Positions 52,374 through 62,767 of a stretch of DNA of 64,000 bases are shown in pieces. The stretch lies in NCBI RefSeq assembly GCF_014196525.1, contig NZ_JACIDX010000002.1, positions 62,001-126,000 on the forward strand, read 5' to 3'. The position numbers and the translations under genes are program-made. Position 1 is the stretch's first letter; every line of letters starts with the position of its first letter. The DNA comes from Novosphingobium sediminicola (lineage in GTDB: Bacteria > Pseudomonadota > Alphaproteobacteria > Sphingomonadales > Sphingomonadaceae). The notes beneath the pieces are model-generated. The model was not told the origin of the DNA, ran no database searches, and saw only the letters and a program-made list of their open reading frames with translations.

Positions 52374-54668
52374 ATGAAAAAGAACTGGCTTGCTGCAATC
52401 TCATCCAATCTGACCATCGCGCTCTGCCTTCAGGCAGCGCCCGCGATGGCCCAGAACAGCGCAACCCAAACCGTCGGCGCTCAACCCGCCGGCCTTGGCG
52501 AAATCGTCGTCACCGCCGAAAAGCGCAAAAGCACCGAGCAGAAAACTGCCATTGCCATGTCGGTCCTGACCCCAGAAACGCTGGCGCGTAACGGCGTGGG
52601 CAGTGTGGCCGATCTGACCGCCGTGGCGCCCAGCGTCAGCTTTGCGCAGGCAGGCCCCGCCACGATCATCAGCGTGCGCGGCGTTTCCAGCCGCGACACT
52701 TCGGAAATCGGCGATCCGGCCGTTTCGATCAGCATCGACGGCTTCAACCTGCAACGCGCGCTGGGCCTCAATGCGTCCATGTTCGATCTGGAACGCGTCG
52801 AAGTGCTGCGCGGGCCGCAGGGCACGCTGCTGGGCCGCAATGCCACGGGCGGGGCGATCAACATCGTGACGGCCAAGCCCAAGCCGGGCGACCTGTCAGC
52901 CTATCTTGGCGTCGAGGCGGGCAATTACCGGATGCATAATGTGAAGGGCATGATCAACGTCCCCGTCAATGACTGGATCACGCTGCGCGCCGCGTTTCAG
53001 TTGCGCGACCATGACGGCTATCGCAACAATGCCCCCTCGGCCAATGCCGATGATGAACACAGCCGCTCGGCCCGTCTGCATGTGTTGATGAAGCCCACCG
53101 ATCGCTTCTCGCTGTTGCTGACCGGGGAATATTCCGATTTCGACGGCGTAGGCACCGCGACGCAGGCCATTCCATGGGTGCTCTATACCGCCGCCAATGT
53201 GCCTGCCGGTTATGCCGTGGGCGATGTTGATCTGGGCGTGCCTCCGCGCGGCAATGCCAAGGATTTCCCGATGCCCGCCGGTTCGTTCCTGCGCACCAAG
53301 GCATGGAATTTCCGGGCGCAGGCCGATTATGACTTCACCTTCGCCACGCTGACCTATCAGGGCGGCTATCGCCGTTTCAAGATCGACCGGCGCACGACGC
53401 TGGGCGGCGCCTATGGCACCAATCGCCAGAATTTCACCTTTGGCCAGCGCGAAAACCTGCCCTCGTGGAACCACGAATTGCGCCTGTCCTCGAACAGCAA
53501 GGGGCCGCTGAAATGGCAGTTCGGCGGATTTTACTTCAAGGAAAGCAACAATCTGACCACCCAATTTCAGGATTTTCCGGGGCAGGATTCGATTTCGGGC
53601 ACGCCTTTCCTGATCCAGAATTACGTCTATCCCGATATCGTGGCAGAGGCCAAGGCCGCCTTCGGTCAGGTCTCCTATGAGCTCATCCCCGGCCTGACGG
53701 CGGAAGCGGGAGCGCGCTATTCCAAGGATGACAAGCACCGGATCGGTTATAACACCGTCACCAATGTCACCACCTATCTGAACACTAAATGCTACCTCAC
53801 CAATTCCTGCGTGATGGTGACAACGCCGCAAAATTCGACGGCGTCCAGCAGCAAGACCACATGGCACGCCGCGCTCAACTATCAGGCCACCCCACGCAAC
53901 CTGATCTATGCCAAGTTCGACACCGGCTATAAGGCGGGCGGCTTCACCGATCTGGCGGCCTATAATCCCGAAAGCATCACGGCCTATGAAATCGGGGCCA
54001 AGAACCGCTTTCTGGGCAACCGGCTTCAGCTCAACCTGTCGGCCTATCTCTACAATTACACCGATCAGCAAGTGTCGCAGACCGTCACCAATTCAAACGG
54101 CGCGGTGGCCACGCTGGTGCTGAATGCGGGCTCGTCGCGCTATAAGGGGGTGGAACTCGACGCCTTGTTCGATCCCACGCCCGACGATCATTTCAACGCC
54201 TATGTCGCCTATCAGGACGCGCGCTTCACCAATTTCGCCGCTGCGGTCAGCGGACAATTGGCCCGCGCGGCGGCGGCTGAGGGCAAGCTGGTGGGCGCCA
54301 ACTGGCAGCTTGACGGCAAACGTCCCCCGCAGGCCCCGGTCTGGACCGTCAATCTGGGCTATGAGCATGATTTCCATGTTTTCGGCGGACGCCTGACCCC
54401 GCGTTTCCAGACGCATATTGAATCGGAATCGTACTTTACCTTCTACAATTTCGCTTCCGACCGTCAGGACAGCTATCATCGCAGCGACATCATCGTGACC
54501 TATAAGCACGAGCCTGCCAACTGGACGCTTTCGGCCTTTGTCCGCAATCTGGAGGATACGGTTGTGCTCTCCTCGGCCTCGGCCCCGACCAGCGCGACCT
54601 ATCAGACCTATCGCGAGCAATATCAGGCCCCGCGCACCTATGGGGCAAGCTTTACCTACAACTGGTAA
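52374..54668 (+). CDS. TonB-dependent outer-membrane receptor
   Basis: A 764-residue receptor. A Sec signal (MKKNWLAAISSNLTIALCLQ then AAPAMAQ) is followed by the TonB-box-like EIVVTAEKR, a plug domain (AIAMSVLTPETLARNGVGSVADLTAVAPSVSF, VEVLRGPQGTLLGRNATGGAINIVTAKP), and a 22-stranded barrel ending in YGASFTYNW. Sphingomonads use many such receptors for sugars, siderophores and aromatics; the isomerase neighbour suggests a carbohydrate or glycoside ligand. The start at 52374 follows AGGGAGGGA. Confidence 0.95.
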   Translation: MKKNWLAAISSNLTIALCLQAAPAMAQNSATQTVGAQPAGLGEIVVTAEKRKSTEQKTAIAMSVLTPETLARNGVGSVADLTAVAPSVSFAQAGPATIISVRGVSSRDTSEIGDPAVSISIDGFNLQRALGLNASMFDLERVEVLRGPQGTLLGRNATGGAINIVTAKPKPGDLSAYLGVEAGNYRMHNVKGMINVPVNDWITLRAAFQLRDHDGYRNNAPSANADDEHSRSARLHVLMKPTDRFSLLLTGEYSDFDGVGTATQAIPWVLYTAANVPAGYAVGDVDLGVPPRGNAKDFPMPAGSFLRTKAWNFRAQADYDFTFATLTYQGGYRRFKIDRRTTLGGAYGTNRQNFTFGQRENLPSWNHELRLSSNSKGPLKWQFGGFYFKESNNLTTQFQDFPGQDSISGTPFLIQNYVYPDIVAEAKAAFGQVSYELIPGLTAEAGARYSKDDKHRIGYNTVTNVTTYLNTKCYLTNSCVMVTTPQNSTASSSKTTWHAALNYQATPRNLIYAKFDTGYKAGGFTDLAAYNPESITAYEIGAKNRFLGNRLQLNLSAYLYNYTDQQVSQTVTNSNGAVATLVLNAGSSRYKGVELDALFDPTPDDHFNAYVAYQDARFTNFAAAVSGQLARAAAAEGKLVGANWQLDGKRPPQAPVWTVNLGYEHDFHVFGGRLTPRFQTHIESESYFTFYNFASDRQDSYHRSDIIVTYKHEPANWTLSAFVRNLEDTVVLSSASAPTSATYQTYREQYQAPRTYGASFTYNW

Positions 54669-54725
54669 TGTAAACGATATCAGATAGTATTGATCAGGAG
54701 GGCGCGGCCTGAATGATCAATAGAC

Positions 54726-54767
54726 AGAGCCATGGGATGGGTCTCTCCCCCGTTCCATGGCTCTTTT
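54726..54767 (+). terminator. Rho-independent terminator after the TonB receptor
   Basis: AGAGCCATGG (54726-54735) pairs with CCATGGCTCT (54755-54764), then TTT. It lies 58 bases after the receptor stop. Confidence 0.7.
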
Positions 54768-54848
54768 GCCGTTCGCCGCTTCTTGGCATCGCCCGCCATT
54801 TGCAGTAACCATGCCCCCGGCGACCAATCCGGTCGCCAAACTGATCGC

Positions 54849-55055
54849 GCCGGTGCCCGCCAAACGGGCTTAATCGGGAATGCGGTGCGGGGGGCTTGCC
54901 CCTTCCAAATCCGCGGCTGTCCCTGCAACTGTAAGCGGATAGCGCGATGCACATGCGCCCTTGCAAAGGGCCAGCCACTGGGCCGGACGCTAAATCCTGC
55001 GAGGTCTGGGAAGGCGTGCATCAAGCTGTGACCCGCAAGCCAGGAGACCTGCCGG
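54849..55055 (+). promoter_or_regulatory. Cobalamin riboswitch 1 (upstream of nickel/cobalt permease)
   Basis: Matches the cobalamin aptamer closely: CGGTGCCC, CGGGCTTAATCGGGAATGCG, AATCCGCGGCTGTCCCTGCA, ACTGTAAGCGG, GCCACTGG, TGGGAAGGC, then GACCCGCAAGCCAGGAGACC. It binds adenosylcobalamin and should shut off the downstream permease when B12 is plentiful. Confidence 0.95.
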
Positions 55056-55207
55056 CGTCTGGTCGCTCTTGCCATGGCCCAGGGGATGGCCGCGGCACGG
55101 TGTACTCCGTCTGAGCGACGCATGAGCGGCCGGGGCCGCAACGGATACGCGCGCGGGTCGCTCTTGGCGTCCGGCCCTTGCGCGTGCCGCCCGTTTGCGC
55201 GGGTTTG

Positions 55208-55234
55208 CCCCGGCCCTGTCGCAAGGCGCCGGGG
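55208..55234 (+). promoter_or_regulatory. Hairpin that could mask the ribosome site of the permease
   Basis: CCCCGG (55208-55213) and CCGGGG (55229-55234) are complementary, and the right arm overlaps the GGGGA that is the only ribosome-site-like sequence before the ATG at 55248. It could be the expression platform of riboswitch 1. Confidence 0.4.
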
Positions 55235-55247
55235 ACGGTTTTGCATC

Positions 55248-56273
55248 ATGAGCATACATTTCAAATCACTGCGCCGCCGGATCGGCGCGCTGCTGATCGC
55301 ATTGATCATTGCCAATATCGCCATCTGGGGCTGGGCCTTCGGCCTGTTTCATCATCAACCGCTGATGCTGGGGACGGCGCTGCTGGCATGGGGACTGGGT
55401 CTGCGCCATGCAGTCGATGCCGATCATATCGCGGCCATCGACAATGTGACGCGCAAGCTGATGCAGGATGGCCAGCGCCCGATCACGGTGGGCTTCTGGT
55501 TCGCGCTGGGCCATTCGGGTATCATCGCCATCGCCTCTGTCGGCATCGCCCTGACGGCCAGCGCTCTGGCCCGCTTCGGCGCCTTCAAGGAGGTGGGCGG
55601 GGTGATCGCTACAGTAATCTCCGCGCTGTTTCTCTTCACCATTGCGGGCATGAACCTTGTCATCCTGCGCTCGGTCTGGCGCAGCTTTGCCCATGTCCGT
55701 GCGGGCGGTGCTTATACGGAAGGCGATCTCGACCTGCTGAGCGGATCGCGCGGGCCCCTCTCGCGCCTGTTCGCCCCCATGTTCCGCTTGGTGAGCAAAA
55801 GCTGGCATATGGCCCCGCTCGGCTTCCTCTTCGGCCTCGGCTTTGACACGGCCACCGAGGTCGCCATTCTGGGCATGTCGGCCAATCAGGCGGCCAATGG
55901 CCTGTCCTTCGCCACGGTGTTGGTGCTGCCAGCGCTGTTTGCCGCCGGGATGGCGTTGATCGATACGGCCGATGGGGTGGTGATGCTGGGCGCCTATGAA
56001 TGGGCCTTTGTAAAGCCGATCCGCAAACTCTATTACAACATCACGATCACGCTGGTGTCGGCCATTGTCGCCATCGTCATCGGCGGGATCGAAACGCTGG
56101 CGCTGATCGGGGGCAAGCTGGGTCTGACGGGCTGGCCTTGGGCCATGGCGGCGCAATTGGGCGAGAATTTCAACAGTCTGGGCTTTGGCATCATCGCCCT
56201 GTTCGTCCTGTGCTGGTTGGCCAGTTTCGCCATCTATCGCTGGAAACGCTTTGACGAAATCGAAGTTTCGTAA
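55248..56273 (+). CDS. High-affinity nickel/cobalt permease (HoxN/NicT family)
   Basis: A 341-residue NiCoT-type transporter with about eight helices. The signature RHAVDADHIAAIDNVTR lies in helix 2, and the FALGHSG and LGFDTATEVAIL motifs follow. The preceding cobalamin riboswitch argues for cobalt as the main cargo, supplying B12 synthesis. ATG 55248 was selected because the family begins just before the first helix; upstream frame is riboswitch leader. Confidence 0.92.
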   Translation: MSIHFKSLRRRIGALLIALIIANIAIWGWAFGLFHHQPLMLGTALLAWGLGLRHAVDADHIAAIDNVTRKLMQDGQRPITVGFWFALGHSGIIAIASVGIALTASALARFGAFKEVGGVIATVISALFLFTIAGMNLVILRSVWRSFAHVRAGGAYTEGDLDLLSGSRGPLSRLFAPMFRLVSKSWHMAPLGFLFGLGFDTATEVAILGMSANQAANGLSFATVLVLPALFAAGMALIDTADGVVMLGAYEWAFVKPIRKLYYNITITLVSAIVAIVIGGIETLALIGGKLGLTGWPWAMAAQLGENFNSLGFGIIALFVLCWLASFAIYRWKRFDEIEVS

Positions 56274-56350
56274 ACACACCAATTGCTTTTCACGCCATGT
56301 GGTCTAGAACCAAGGGCGAATATCGGGGCAACCCGGTTTTCACTGATCGC

Positions 56351-56551
56351 GCCGGTGCCCATTAAACGGGCTTAATCGGGAATGCGGTGCGGGGGGCTTG
56401 CCTCCCCAAATCCGCGGCTGTCCCTGCAACTGTGAGCGGATAGCGCGATGCACATGTTCCCCCTTCCATCCCTTGGGGGGCGGCCACTGGGCTTAACGGC
56501 CTGGGAAGGCGTGCATCAAGCTGTGACCCGCAAGCCAGGAGACCTGCCAGC
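56351..56551 (+). promoter_or_regulatory. Cobalamin riboswitch 2 (upstream of cobWNGHIJ)
   Basis: Contains the same conserved blocks as riboswitch 1 in the same order (CGGGCTTAATCGGGAATGCG, AATCCGCGGCTGTCCCTGCA, GCCACTGG, TGGGAAGGC, GACCCGCAAGCCAGGAGACC), with differences in the peripheral loops. It should repress the B12 operon. The sequence between its end and the cobW start shows CTCC (56726-56729) facing GGAG (56738-56741) next to the ribosome site. Confidence 0.95.
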
Positions 56552-56749
56552 GCACCGGTCGCTCTTGCCTTGGTCCAGGGAATGGTCACGGCACGGTTAC
56601 TCTTCCGTCTGAGCGGCGAACTGTGTGGCTGGGGCTGCACGGGTTGCGTGGTCACGGGCGCCTTGTCGCGCCCGCCCGTTGTCGCGCGCCGGCCGGATCT
56701 ATCCGGTATGCCCCGCCCTGCCTTGCTCCGGCGCGCGGGAGAAGTAACA

Positions 56750-57781
56750 GTGTCTGATCTTTCCAAGGTTCCCGTCACCATCGTGACCGGCTTTCTGGGC
56801 GCGGGAAAGACCACGCTGATCAGCCATTTGATCCGCAACGCGGGCGGACGACGCCTGGCGGTGGTGGTCAATGAGTTCGGCACTTTGGGCGTGGATGGCG
56901 ATATTCTGCAATCCTGCGCGATTCCCGATTGCCCGGCGGAAAATATCGTCGAATTGGCCAATGGCTGCATCTGCTGCACCGTGGCCGATGATTTCATCCC
57001 CACGGTTGAGCGCCTGCTGGCGCTTGATCCGCGCCCCGATCACATCCTGATCGAAACCTCTGGCCTTGCCCTGCCCAAGCCGCTGCTCAAAGCGTTTGAC
57101 TGGCCCGCGATCCGCAGTCGGATCACGGTCGATGGCGTGCTCGCGCTGGCCGATGCCGAGGCGGTGGCGGCGGGGCGCTTCGCCCCCGATCCCGCGGCCA
57201 TCGAGGCCCAGCGCGCCGCCGATCCGGGGGTGGACCACGAAACCCCGCTGTCCGAAGTGTTCGAGGATCAACTGGCCTGCGCCGATATGGTGCTGCTGAC
57301 CAAGGTGGACCTTGCCGGACCGGCAGCCATTGCCGCAGCCCGCGCGGCGATCACGGCGGAAACCTCGCGCCCCATCCTCGAATTGGCCGAGGGCGTCATC
57401 GACCCGCGCGTGATCCTTGGACTTGGCGCCGCCGCCGAGGATGACATCGCCGCCCGCCCATCCCATCACGATGGCGAGGATGACCACGAACATGATGATT
57501 TCGACAGCACGGTCGTCACCCTGCCCGAAATCACCGACCCATCGGATTTGGCCGCCCGCATCGGCCTGCTGGCCGACGAGCATCAGATCCTGCGCGTCAA
57601 AGGCTATGCCGCCGTGGCGAGCAAGCCGATGCGCCTGCTGGTTCAGGCCGTGGGCGGGCGCGTGCGCCACCATTACGACCGCCCATGGCGCGCGGGCGAG
57701 GTGCGCCAGACCACTCTGGTCGCCATTGCCGAACGCGGCCATATTGACGCAGCCGCCATCAGGGCCACGCTGGCGGGCTAA
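56750..57781 (+). CDS. cobW: CobW-type GTPase metallochaperone
   Basis: A 343-residue COG0523 GTPase. P-loop GFLGAGKTTL near residue 14, the metal motif NGCICCT, and a His/Asp-rich loop (HHDGEDDHEHDD) typical of metal handling. It likely delivers cobalt to the cobaltochelatase coded next to it. GTG at 56750 follows GGGAGAAG. First gene of the B12 operon. Confidence 0.93.
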   Translation: MSDLSKVPVTIVTGFLGAGKTTLISHLIRNAGGRRLAVVVNEFGTLGVDGDILQSCAIPDCPAENIVELANGCICCTVADDFIPTVERLLALDPRPDHILIETSGLALPKPLLKAFDWPAIRSRITVDGVLALADAEAVAAGRFAPDPAAIEAQRAADPGVDHETPLSEVFEDQLACADMVLLTKVDLAGPAAIAAARAAITAETSRPILELAEGVIDPRVILGLGAAAEDDIAARPSHHDGEDDHEHDDFDSTVVTLPEITDPSDLAARIGLLADEHQILRVKGYAAVASKPMRLLVQAVGGRVRHHYDRPWRAGEVRQTTLVAIAERGHIDAAAIRATLAG

Positions 57782-57786
57782 ACCCG

Positions 57787-60700
57787 ATGCATGTCATCTT
57801 CCGCGAAACGCACGGGATGGAAGAGACCGCCATCCCGCAGGATCTGGGGCAGGCGCCTGCGGACCTGGTCGTGCTGTCCTTTTCCGACAGCGACCTTGGC
57901 GCCTTTGCGGCGGCGTGGCATCGGGCGCGGCAAAGCGATCCGGCATTCCCCACGCTGCGCCTCGCCAATCTCTCGGCGCTGGCTCATCCGCTCTCGGTCG
58001 ATACCTATATCGAGCGGACTTTGACGGGTGCCAAGGCGATCCTGATCCGCCTGATCGGGGGCCATGCCTATTGGCCCTATGGGTTGCAACAGGTCGAGCT
58101 GCTGGCAGGCTCGCGGGGCATCGCGCTGGCGGTGCTGCCCGCCGATGGACGGCCTGATGGGCGGCTGGATTCGGCCTCGACGGTGTCGCCTGCCTTGCTG
58201 GCCGATCTGCGCCGCCTGTGTGATAGCGGCGGGGCCGAGGCGGCGGGCACGGCGCTGGGGTTATTGGCCGGGGCGGCAGGGTTTTCGGTGGCCTCGGCGG
58301 GCATGGGCGCGGAATTGCCGATGGCCGGGGGATGGCATCCGACGCGCGGGATCTGCGAGCCTTTGACGTTTGCAGCCACCCGCCCGCTCGTGCTCATCGT
58401 CTTTTACCGCTCCTATCTCGCCGCCCATGACCTCGACCCCTTTGTCCAATTGCATCAGGCATTTGAGACAGCGGGCTACGATACGCTCTCGCTCTTCGCC
58501 CCCTCGTTGAAAGAGCCGCAATCGCGGGCTTTGGTGGAACGCTGGGTCCGCGAATTGGCCCCGGCGGCGATCCTCAACGCCACCGCCTTTTCCGCGCGTG
58601 ACGAGGATGGCCAGACCACGCTCGAAGCCGCCAATGTTCCGGTGTTTCAATTGGCGCTGGCCACATCGCCGCGCGCGGCATGGGAGACTGCCTCGCGCGG
58701 CCTGTCGCCCGCCGATCTGGCGATGCATGTGGTCTTGCCCGAAATCGACGGGCGGATCTTTGCCGGTGTGGCCAGTTTCAAGGAAGCGGCCACCCATGAC
58801 CCGGCGCTGGGCTTTGCGCAAAACCTGCACCGGGGCGATCCGGCCAGGATCGCAGCCATCGTCGCGCGGGTTTCGGGTTGGATCGCTCTGGCCCGCAAAC
58901 CGGCGCAGGACCGGCGCATTGCCATCGTCCTCTCCACCTATCCCGGCAAGGCGCATCAGATGGCCCATGCGGTCGGCCTCGACGCGTTGGCATCGGCACA
59001 GGCGATGCTGAGCGATCTGGGCGAGCCTGCGGTGCCTGATCTGGCCACCACCTTGACGCAGCAAAGTATAGGCTGGCCGATTGATGCCTATCGCGCCAAT
59101 CTGGAAACCCTGCCCGCCCTTTTGCGCGACGCGCTGGAGCAAAATTGGGGGCCGCCCGAAAGCGATCCCGCCGTGATCGACGGCCAGTTCCATTTCGCCG
59201 CCATCACCACCGGCCAAACCCTGATCGCGCTCCAGCCTGAGCGCGGCAATGCGGCCTCGCGCGATGGCGACTATCACGATCTCTCGCGCTGTCCGCGCCA
59301 TGTCTATGTCGCCTTCTATCTCTGGCTGCGCGCACGCGGCATCGACGCGCTGGTGCATATGGGCGCGCATGGCACGCTCGAATGGTTGCCGGGCAAGGCC
59401 GTGGCGCTGTCCGACGCCTGTTGGCCCGAGGCGCTGACCAAGGGCATGCCGGTGATCTATCCCTTTATCGTCAATGATCCGGGCGAGGCAGCCCAAGCCA
59501 AGCGCCGCATCGCCGCCGTCACCATCGGCCATGCCCCGCCTCCGCTTGTGCCCACCGCCCATGGCGCAGGCCTCGCCACGCTCGAAGCCTTGCTGGATGA
59601 ATTTTCCAACGCCGGGGGGCTTGATCCGGCCCGGCGCGACCGCCTGCAAACCGCCATCCGCAACGAGGCGCAAGCGCTGGGGCTGGAGGCCGAACTGGGG
59701 CTGGACGCCGCCGCCTCGCCCGCCGAAGCCATCACCCGCATCGACCGCTTCGTCTGCGACATCAAGGAGAGCCAGTATGGCGATGGCCTCCACATCTTTG
59801 GCCGGGGCGACCATGGCGCGGCCGAGCGCGCCGGATTGCAGGCCGCGCTGACGGGACGTTTCGTGCCCTCCGGCCCTTCCGGCTCGCCTCATCGCGGGTG
59901 CAGCGATGTGCTGCCCACCGGGCGCAATCTCTACACGATCGACCCGCGCGCCGTCCCCTCGCGCGCGGCCTATGCGCAAGGTGTGGTGCTGGCGCAGGAG
60001 CTGATCCGGCGGCATTTGCAGGATCATGGCGATTATCCGCGAGGGCTGGTGGTTGACTTGTGGGGGTCGGCCACGATGCGCACAGCGGGCGAGGAATTTG
60101 CCATGGCGCTGCATCTGCTGGGCGCGAAACCGCTGTGGGATCTGACATCGGATCGGGTGGGGGGAATCGAGATCCTGCCGCTGGCCATGCTCGACCACCC
60201 GCGCATCGATGTGACCCTGCGCGTGTCGGGCCTGTTCCGCGATGCGTTCCCGACCCTGCCCATCCTGTTTGGTCAGGCGGTGCGGGCGTTATGCGAGCGG
60301 GATGAACCGGCAGACTGGAACCCCTTTGCCGGAACACTGGCCACCCCGCGCGTCTATGGCCCCGCGCCGGGCCGCTATGGGCTTGGCATATTAGGCGATA
60401 CCTATGGCGAGGACGCCCGCCGCGCCGCCGGCGAGGCATGGCTGGCCGCATCGGATCATGCGTTGGACGCGGCCCAATCCCATGCCGACCCCGATGGCTT
60501 GCGACGACGCGTGGCCCGGGCCGATGCCTTTGTCCATCTTCAGGATCTGGCCGAAAGTGACCTCTTGCTGGCCGCCGATTATGCCGCGCATGAGGCCGGT
60601 TTTGCCGCCGCGCAATCGGTGGCCGGGGGCGATGCCGCGCTTTATCACCTCGACCATCGCGATCCGGCCCGCCCGGTCGCCCGCGCGCTGATCGAGGAAA

Positions 60701-61029
60701 TTGCCCGCGTGGTGCGCGCCCGCGCCGCCCATTCCGGCTGGATCGCGGGCATGATGCGCCACGGCTTTCGCGGGGCCGCAGAGGTCGCCGCCACGCTCGA
60801 CCATCTGGGCGCTTTTGCTCATCTGGCAGGCTGCGTGCCACCCCATCTCTTCGACCTCTATCACGACGCCACGCTGGGCCAAGGCGATGTCCGCGCCTTT
60901 ATCGAACGCGAAAACCCCGGCGCCTTGGCCGCGATGGAGGCGCGCTTTGCCGCGCTCCATGCCGCTGGCCTATGGACGACGAGGCGCAATTCGATCCTGG
61001 CCACCCTGCCGCTGGACCCGAGCGTATGA
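57787..61029 (+). CDS. cobN: Cobaltochelatase large subunit CobN
   Basis: A 1080-residue subunit that inserts cobalt into hydrogenobyrinic acid a,c-diamide with CobS and CobT (not in this window). Family blocks: [79 protein letters not shown] and [32 protein letters not shown]. It starts six bases after cobW and overlaps cobG (ATGA). Confidence 0.97.
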   Translation: MHVIFRETHGMEETAIPQDLGQAPADLVVLSFSDSDLGAFAAAWHRARQSDPAFPTLRLANLSALAHPLSVDTYIERTLTGAKAILIRLIGGHAYWPYGLQQVELLAGSRGIALAVLPADGRPDGRLDSASTVSPALLADLRRLCDSGGAEAAGTALGLLAGAAGFSVASAGMGAELPMAGGWHPTRGICEPLTFAATRPLVLIVFYRSYLAAHDLDPFVQLHQAFETAGYDTLSLFAPSLKEPQSRALVERWVRELAPAAILNATAFSARDEDGQTTLEAANVPVFQLALATSPRAAWETASRGLSPADLAMHVVLPEIDGRIFAGVASFKEAATHDPALGFAQNLHRGDPARIAAIVARVSGWIALARKPAQDRRIAIVLSTYPGKAHQMAHAVGLDALASAQAMLSDLGEPAVPDLATTLTQQSIGWPIDAYRANLETLPALLRDALEQNWGPPESDPAVIDGQFHFAAITTGQTLIALQPERGNAASRDGDYHDLSRCPRHVYVAFYLWLRARGIDALVHMGAHGTLEWLPGKAVALSDACWPEALTKGMPVIYPFIVNDPGEAAQAKRRIAAVTIGHAPPPLVPTAHGAGLATLEALLDEFSNAGGLDPARRDRLQTAIRNEAQALGLEAELGLDAAASPAEAITRIDRFVCDIKESQYGDGLHIFGRGDHGAAERAGLQAALTGRFVPSGPSGSPHRGCSDVLPTGRNLYTIDPRAVPSRAAYAQGVVLAQELIRRHLQDHGDYPRGLVVDLWGSATMRTAGEEFAMALHLLGAKPLWDLTSDRVGGIEILPLAMLDHPRIDVTLRVSGLFRDAFPTLPILFGQAVRALCERDEPADWNPFAGTLATPRVYGPAPGRYGLGILGDTYGEDARRAAGEAWLAASDHALDAAQSHADPDGLRRRVARADAFVHLQDLAESDLLLAADYAAHEAGFAAAQSVAGGDAALYHLDHRDPARPVARALIEEIARVVRARAAHSGWIAGMMRHGFRGAAEVAATLDHLGAFAHLAGCVPPHLFDLYHDATLGQGDVRAFIERENPGALAAMEARFAALHAAGLWTTRRNSILATLPLDPSV

Positions 61030-62138
61030 GCAACTTTGCGATCAAGGGCTGGTGCCCTGATGCATGGCGTCCGATGGCGAGCGGCGATGGTCTGCTGGTC
61101 CGCATCAAGCCGCGCCTTGGCCGCCTGAGCCGCGATCAGGCGCTGGCGCTTTGCGCGCTTGCCCAGACCTATGGCAATGGCATGATCGACATCACCCGCC
61201 GCGCCAATCTCCAGATCCGCGGCGTGAGCGAGGCGAACTGGCCCTCGCTGATCGTGCAATTGATCGAGCATGGGCTGGCCGATCCTGATGCGGGGCGTGA
61301 AAGGGCGCGCAATATCCTGATCGCGCCCGACTGGGCCGAGGGCGATGACAGCCACCGCATCGCCTGCGACCTTATGGCTCGCATCGGCGAATTGCCCGCC
61401 CTGCCGGGTAAGGTCGGCTTTGTCATCGACGCTGGACCTGCGCCGATCCTCAGCCGCGAACCCGGCGATATCCGTATCGAGCGCGGCGCAGATGGCGGCT
61501 TGATCCTGCGCGCCGAGGGGCGGGCCTTTGGCGCACCCGTCCCGTTTGGACAGGAGGTCGAAGCCCTCATTGTGCTGGCCCATTGGTTTGCAAAAAGTGG
61601 CGCGCGCCGCATGGCCCTTCACGACTCCCTCTTGCCCGATTGGGCCAAGGGATCGCAACTGCCCGCCCCGATGCGCCCCACTATCACCCCCGGCGGTGCG
61701 GCTTTCGGCGTTCCTTTTGGCCAGATCGAGGCCAGCCTGCTTGCCCGCGCCGCCACTTCGGACCTGCGGATCACGCCATGGCGCGTGCTGATCTTTGAAG
61801 GCACCCCAACGGCCAACATCCCCGGCCTGATTTCAGACCCGGCCAGCCCGCTGTTGCGCGTCGATGCCTGCCCCGGCGCGCGCGCCTGCCCGCAGGCCAG
61901 CGTGGAAACGCGCGACCTCGCCCGCCGCCTTGCCCCGGTGGTGGTGGGTCGCCTCCATGTCTCGGGCTGCGCCAAGGGCTGCGCGCGGTCGGCGCCCGCC
62001 GACATTACCCTGACCGGCCGCAATGGCCGCTTCGACCTTGCCGCCAACGCCCGCGCGGGCGCCCATGACCAGACCGAACTGCCCACTCTGACCGATATGG
62101 ACCCCGCCATGGTTCTTGCCCATTTTGGAGTTGCCTGA
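61026..62138 (+). CDS. cobG: Precorrin-3B synthase (nitrite/sulfite reductase-like)
   Basis: A 370-residue CobG that uses oxygen to make precorrin-3B, marking the aerobic route. [23 protein letters not shown] and the iron-sulfur cluster cysteines in [13 protein letters not shown] and [10 protein letters not shown] are intact. The start overlaps the cobN stop and the end shares one base with cobH. Confidence 0.95.
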   Translation: MSNFAIKGWCPDAWRPMASGDGLLVRIKPRLGRLSRDQALALCALAQTYGNGMIDITRRANLQIRGVSEANWPSLIVQLIEHGLADPDAGRERARNILIAPDWAEGDDSHRIACDLMARIGELPALPGKVGFVIDAGPAPILSREPGDIRIERGADGGLILRAEGRAFGAPVPFGQEVEALIVLAHWFAKSGARRMALHDSLLPDWAKGSQLPAPMRPTITPGGAAFGVPFGQIEASLLARAATSDLRITPWRVLIFEGTPTANIPGLISDPASPLLRVDACPGARACPQASVETRDLARRLAPVVVGRLHVSGCAKGCARSAPADITLTGRNGRFDLAANARAGAHDQTELPTLTDMDPAMVLAHFGVA

Positions 62139-62767
62139 TGCCCCACGTCTATGAAACCAATGGCGCGGCCATCTATAAACAATCCTTCGCGACCATCCGC
62201 GCCGAGGCCGATCTGTCCCACTTTTGGGCGCAGGAGGAACCCGTGGCTGTGCGGATGATCCATGCGGCGGGCATGGTCGATCTGGCCCGCCATATCCGCT
62301 TTTCCTTAGGCTTTGCAACGGATGCACGGGCTGCTCTGGCCGCCGGTGCGCCGATCCTGTGCGACGCGCGGATGGTGTCGGAAGGCATCACGCGGGCGCG
62401 CCTCTCGGCGGGCAATCCGGTGATCTGCACGCTGCATGATCGCCAGGTGCCGGATCTGGCCAAGGCGATGGGCAACACGCGCTCGGCCGCCGCGCTGGAA
62501 TTGTGGCGGCCCCATCTGGCAGGCGCGGTGGTGGCCATCGGCAATGCGCCCACCGCGCTGTTCCACCTGCTCAACATGCTGGAGGACCCGGCCTGTCCGC
62601 GCCCGGCGGCGATCATCGGCTGCCCGGTCGGTTTTGTCGGGGCGGCCGAATCCAAAGCGGCGCTGTGGGAGGCCGCTCCCGTCCCCTGCTGCATCGTCGA
62701 GGGCCGCCTAGGCGGCAGCGCGATCACCGTCGCGGCGATCAACGCCCTGGCGAGCGACGCGGAATGA
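62138..62767 (+). CDS. cobH: Precorrin-8X methylmutase
   Basis: A 209-residue enzyme that moves a methyl group from C11 to C12 on precorrin-8X. IYKQSFATIRAEADL, RMIHAAGMVDLARHIRFS (with the catalytic His), DARMVSEGITRARL, IGNAPTALFHLLNMLE and GCPVGFVGAAESKAAL are conserved. It overlaps cobI (ATGA). Confidence 0.96.
   Translation: MPHVYETNGAAIYKQSFATIRAEADLSHFWAQEEPVAVRMIHAAGMVDLARHIRFSLGFATDARAALAAGAPILCDARMVSEGITRARLSAGNPVICTLHDRQVPDLAKAMGNTRSAAALELWRPHLAGAVVAIGNAPTALFHLLNMLEDPACPRPAAIIGCPVGFVGAAESKAALWEAAPVPCCIVEGRLGGSAITVAAINALASDAE

Noticed and set aside
58261..60198. 645-codon leftward frame inside cobN
   Set aside because: Antisense shadow in third-position GC-rich DNA; cobN is complete and overlaps cobG.
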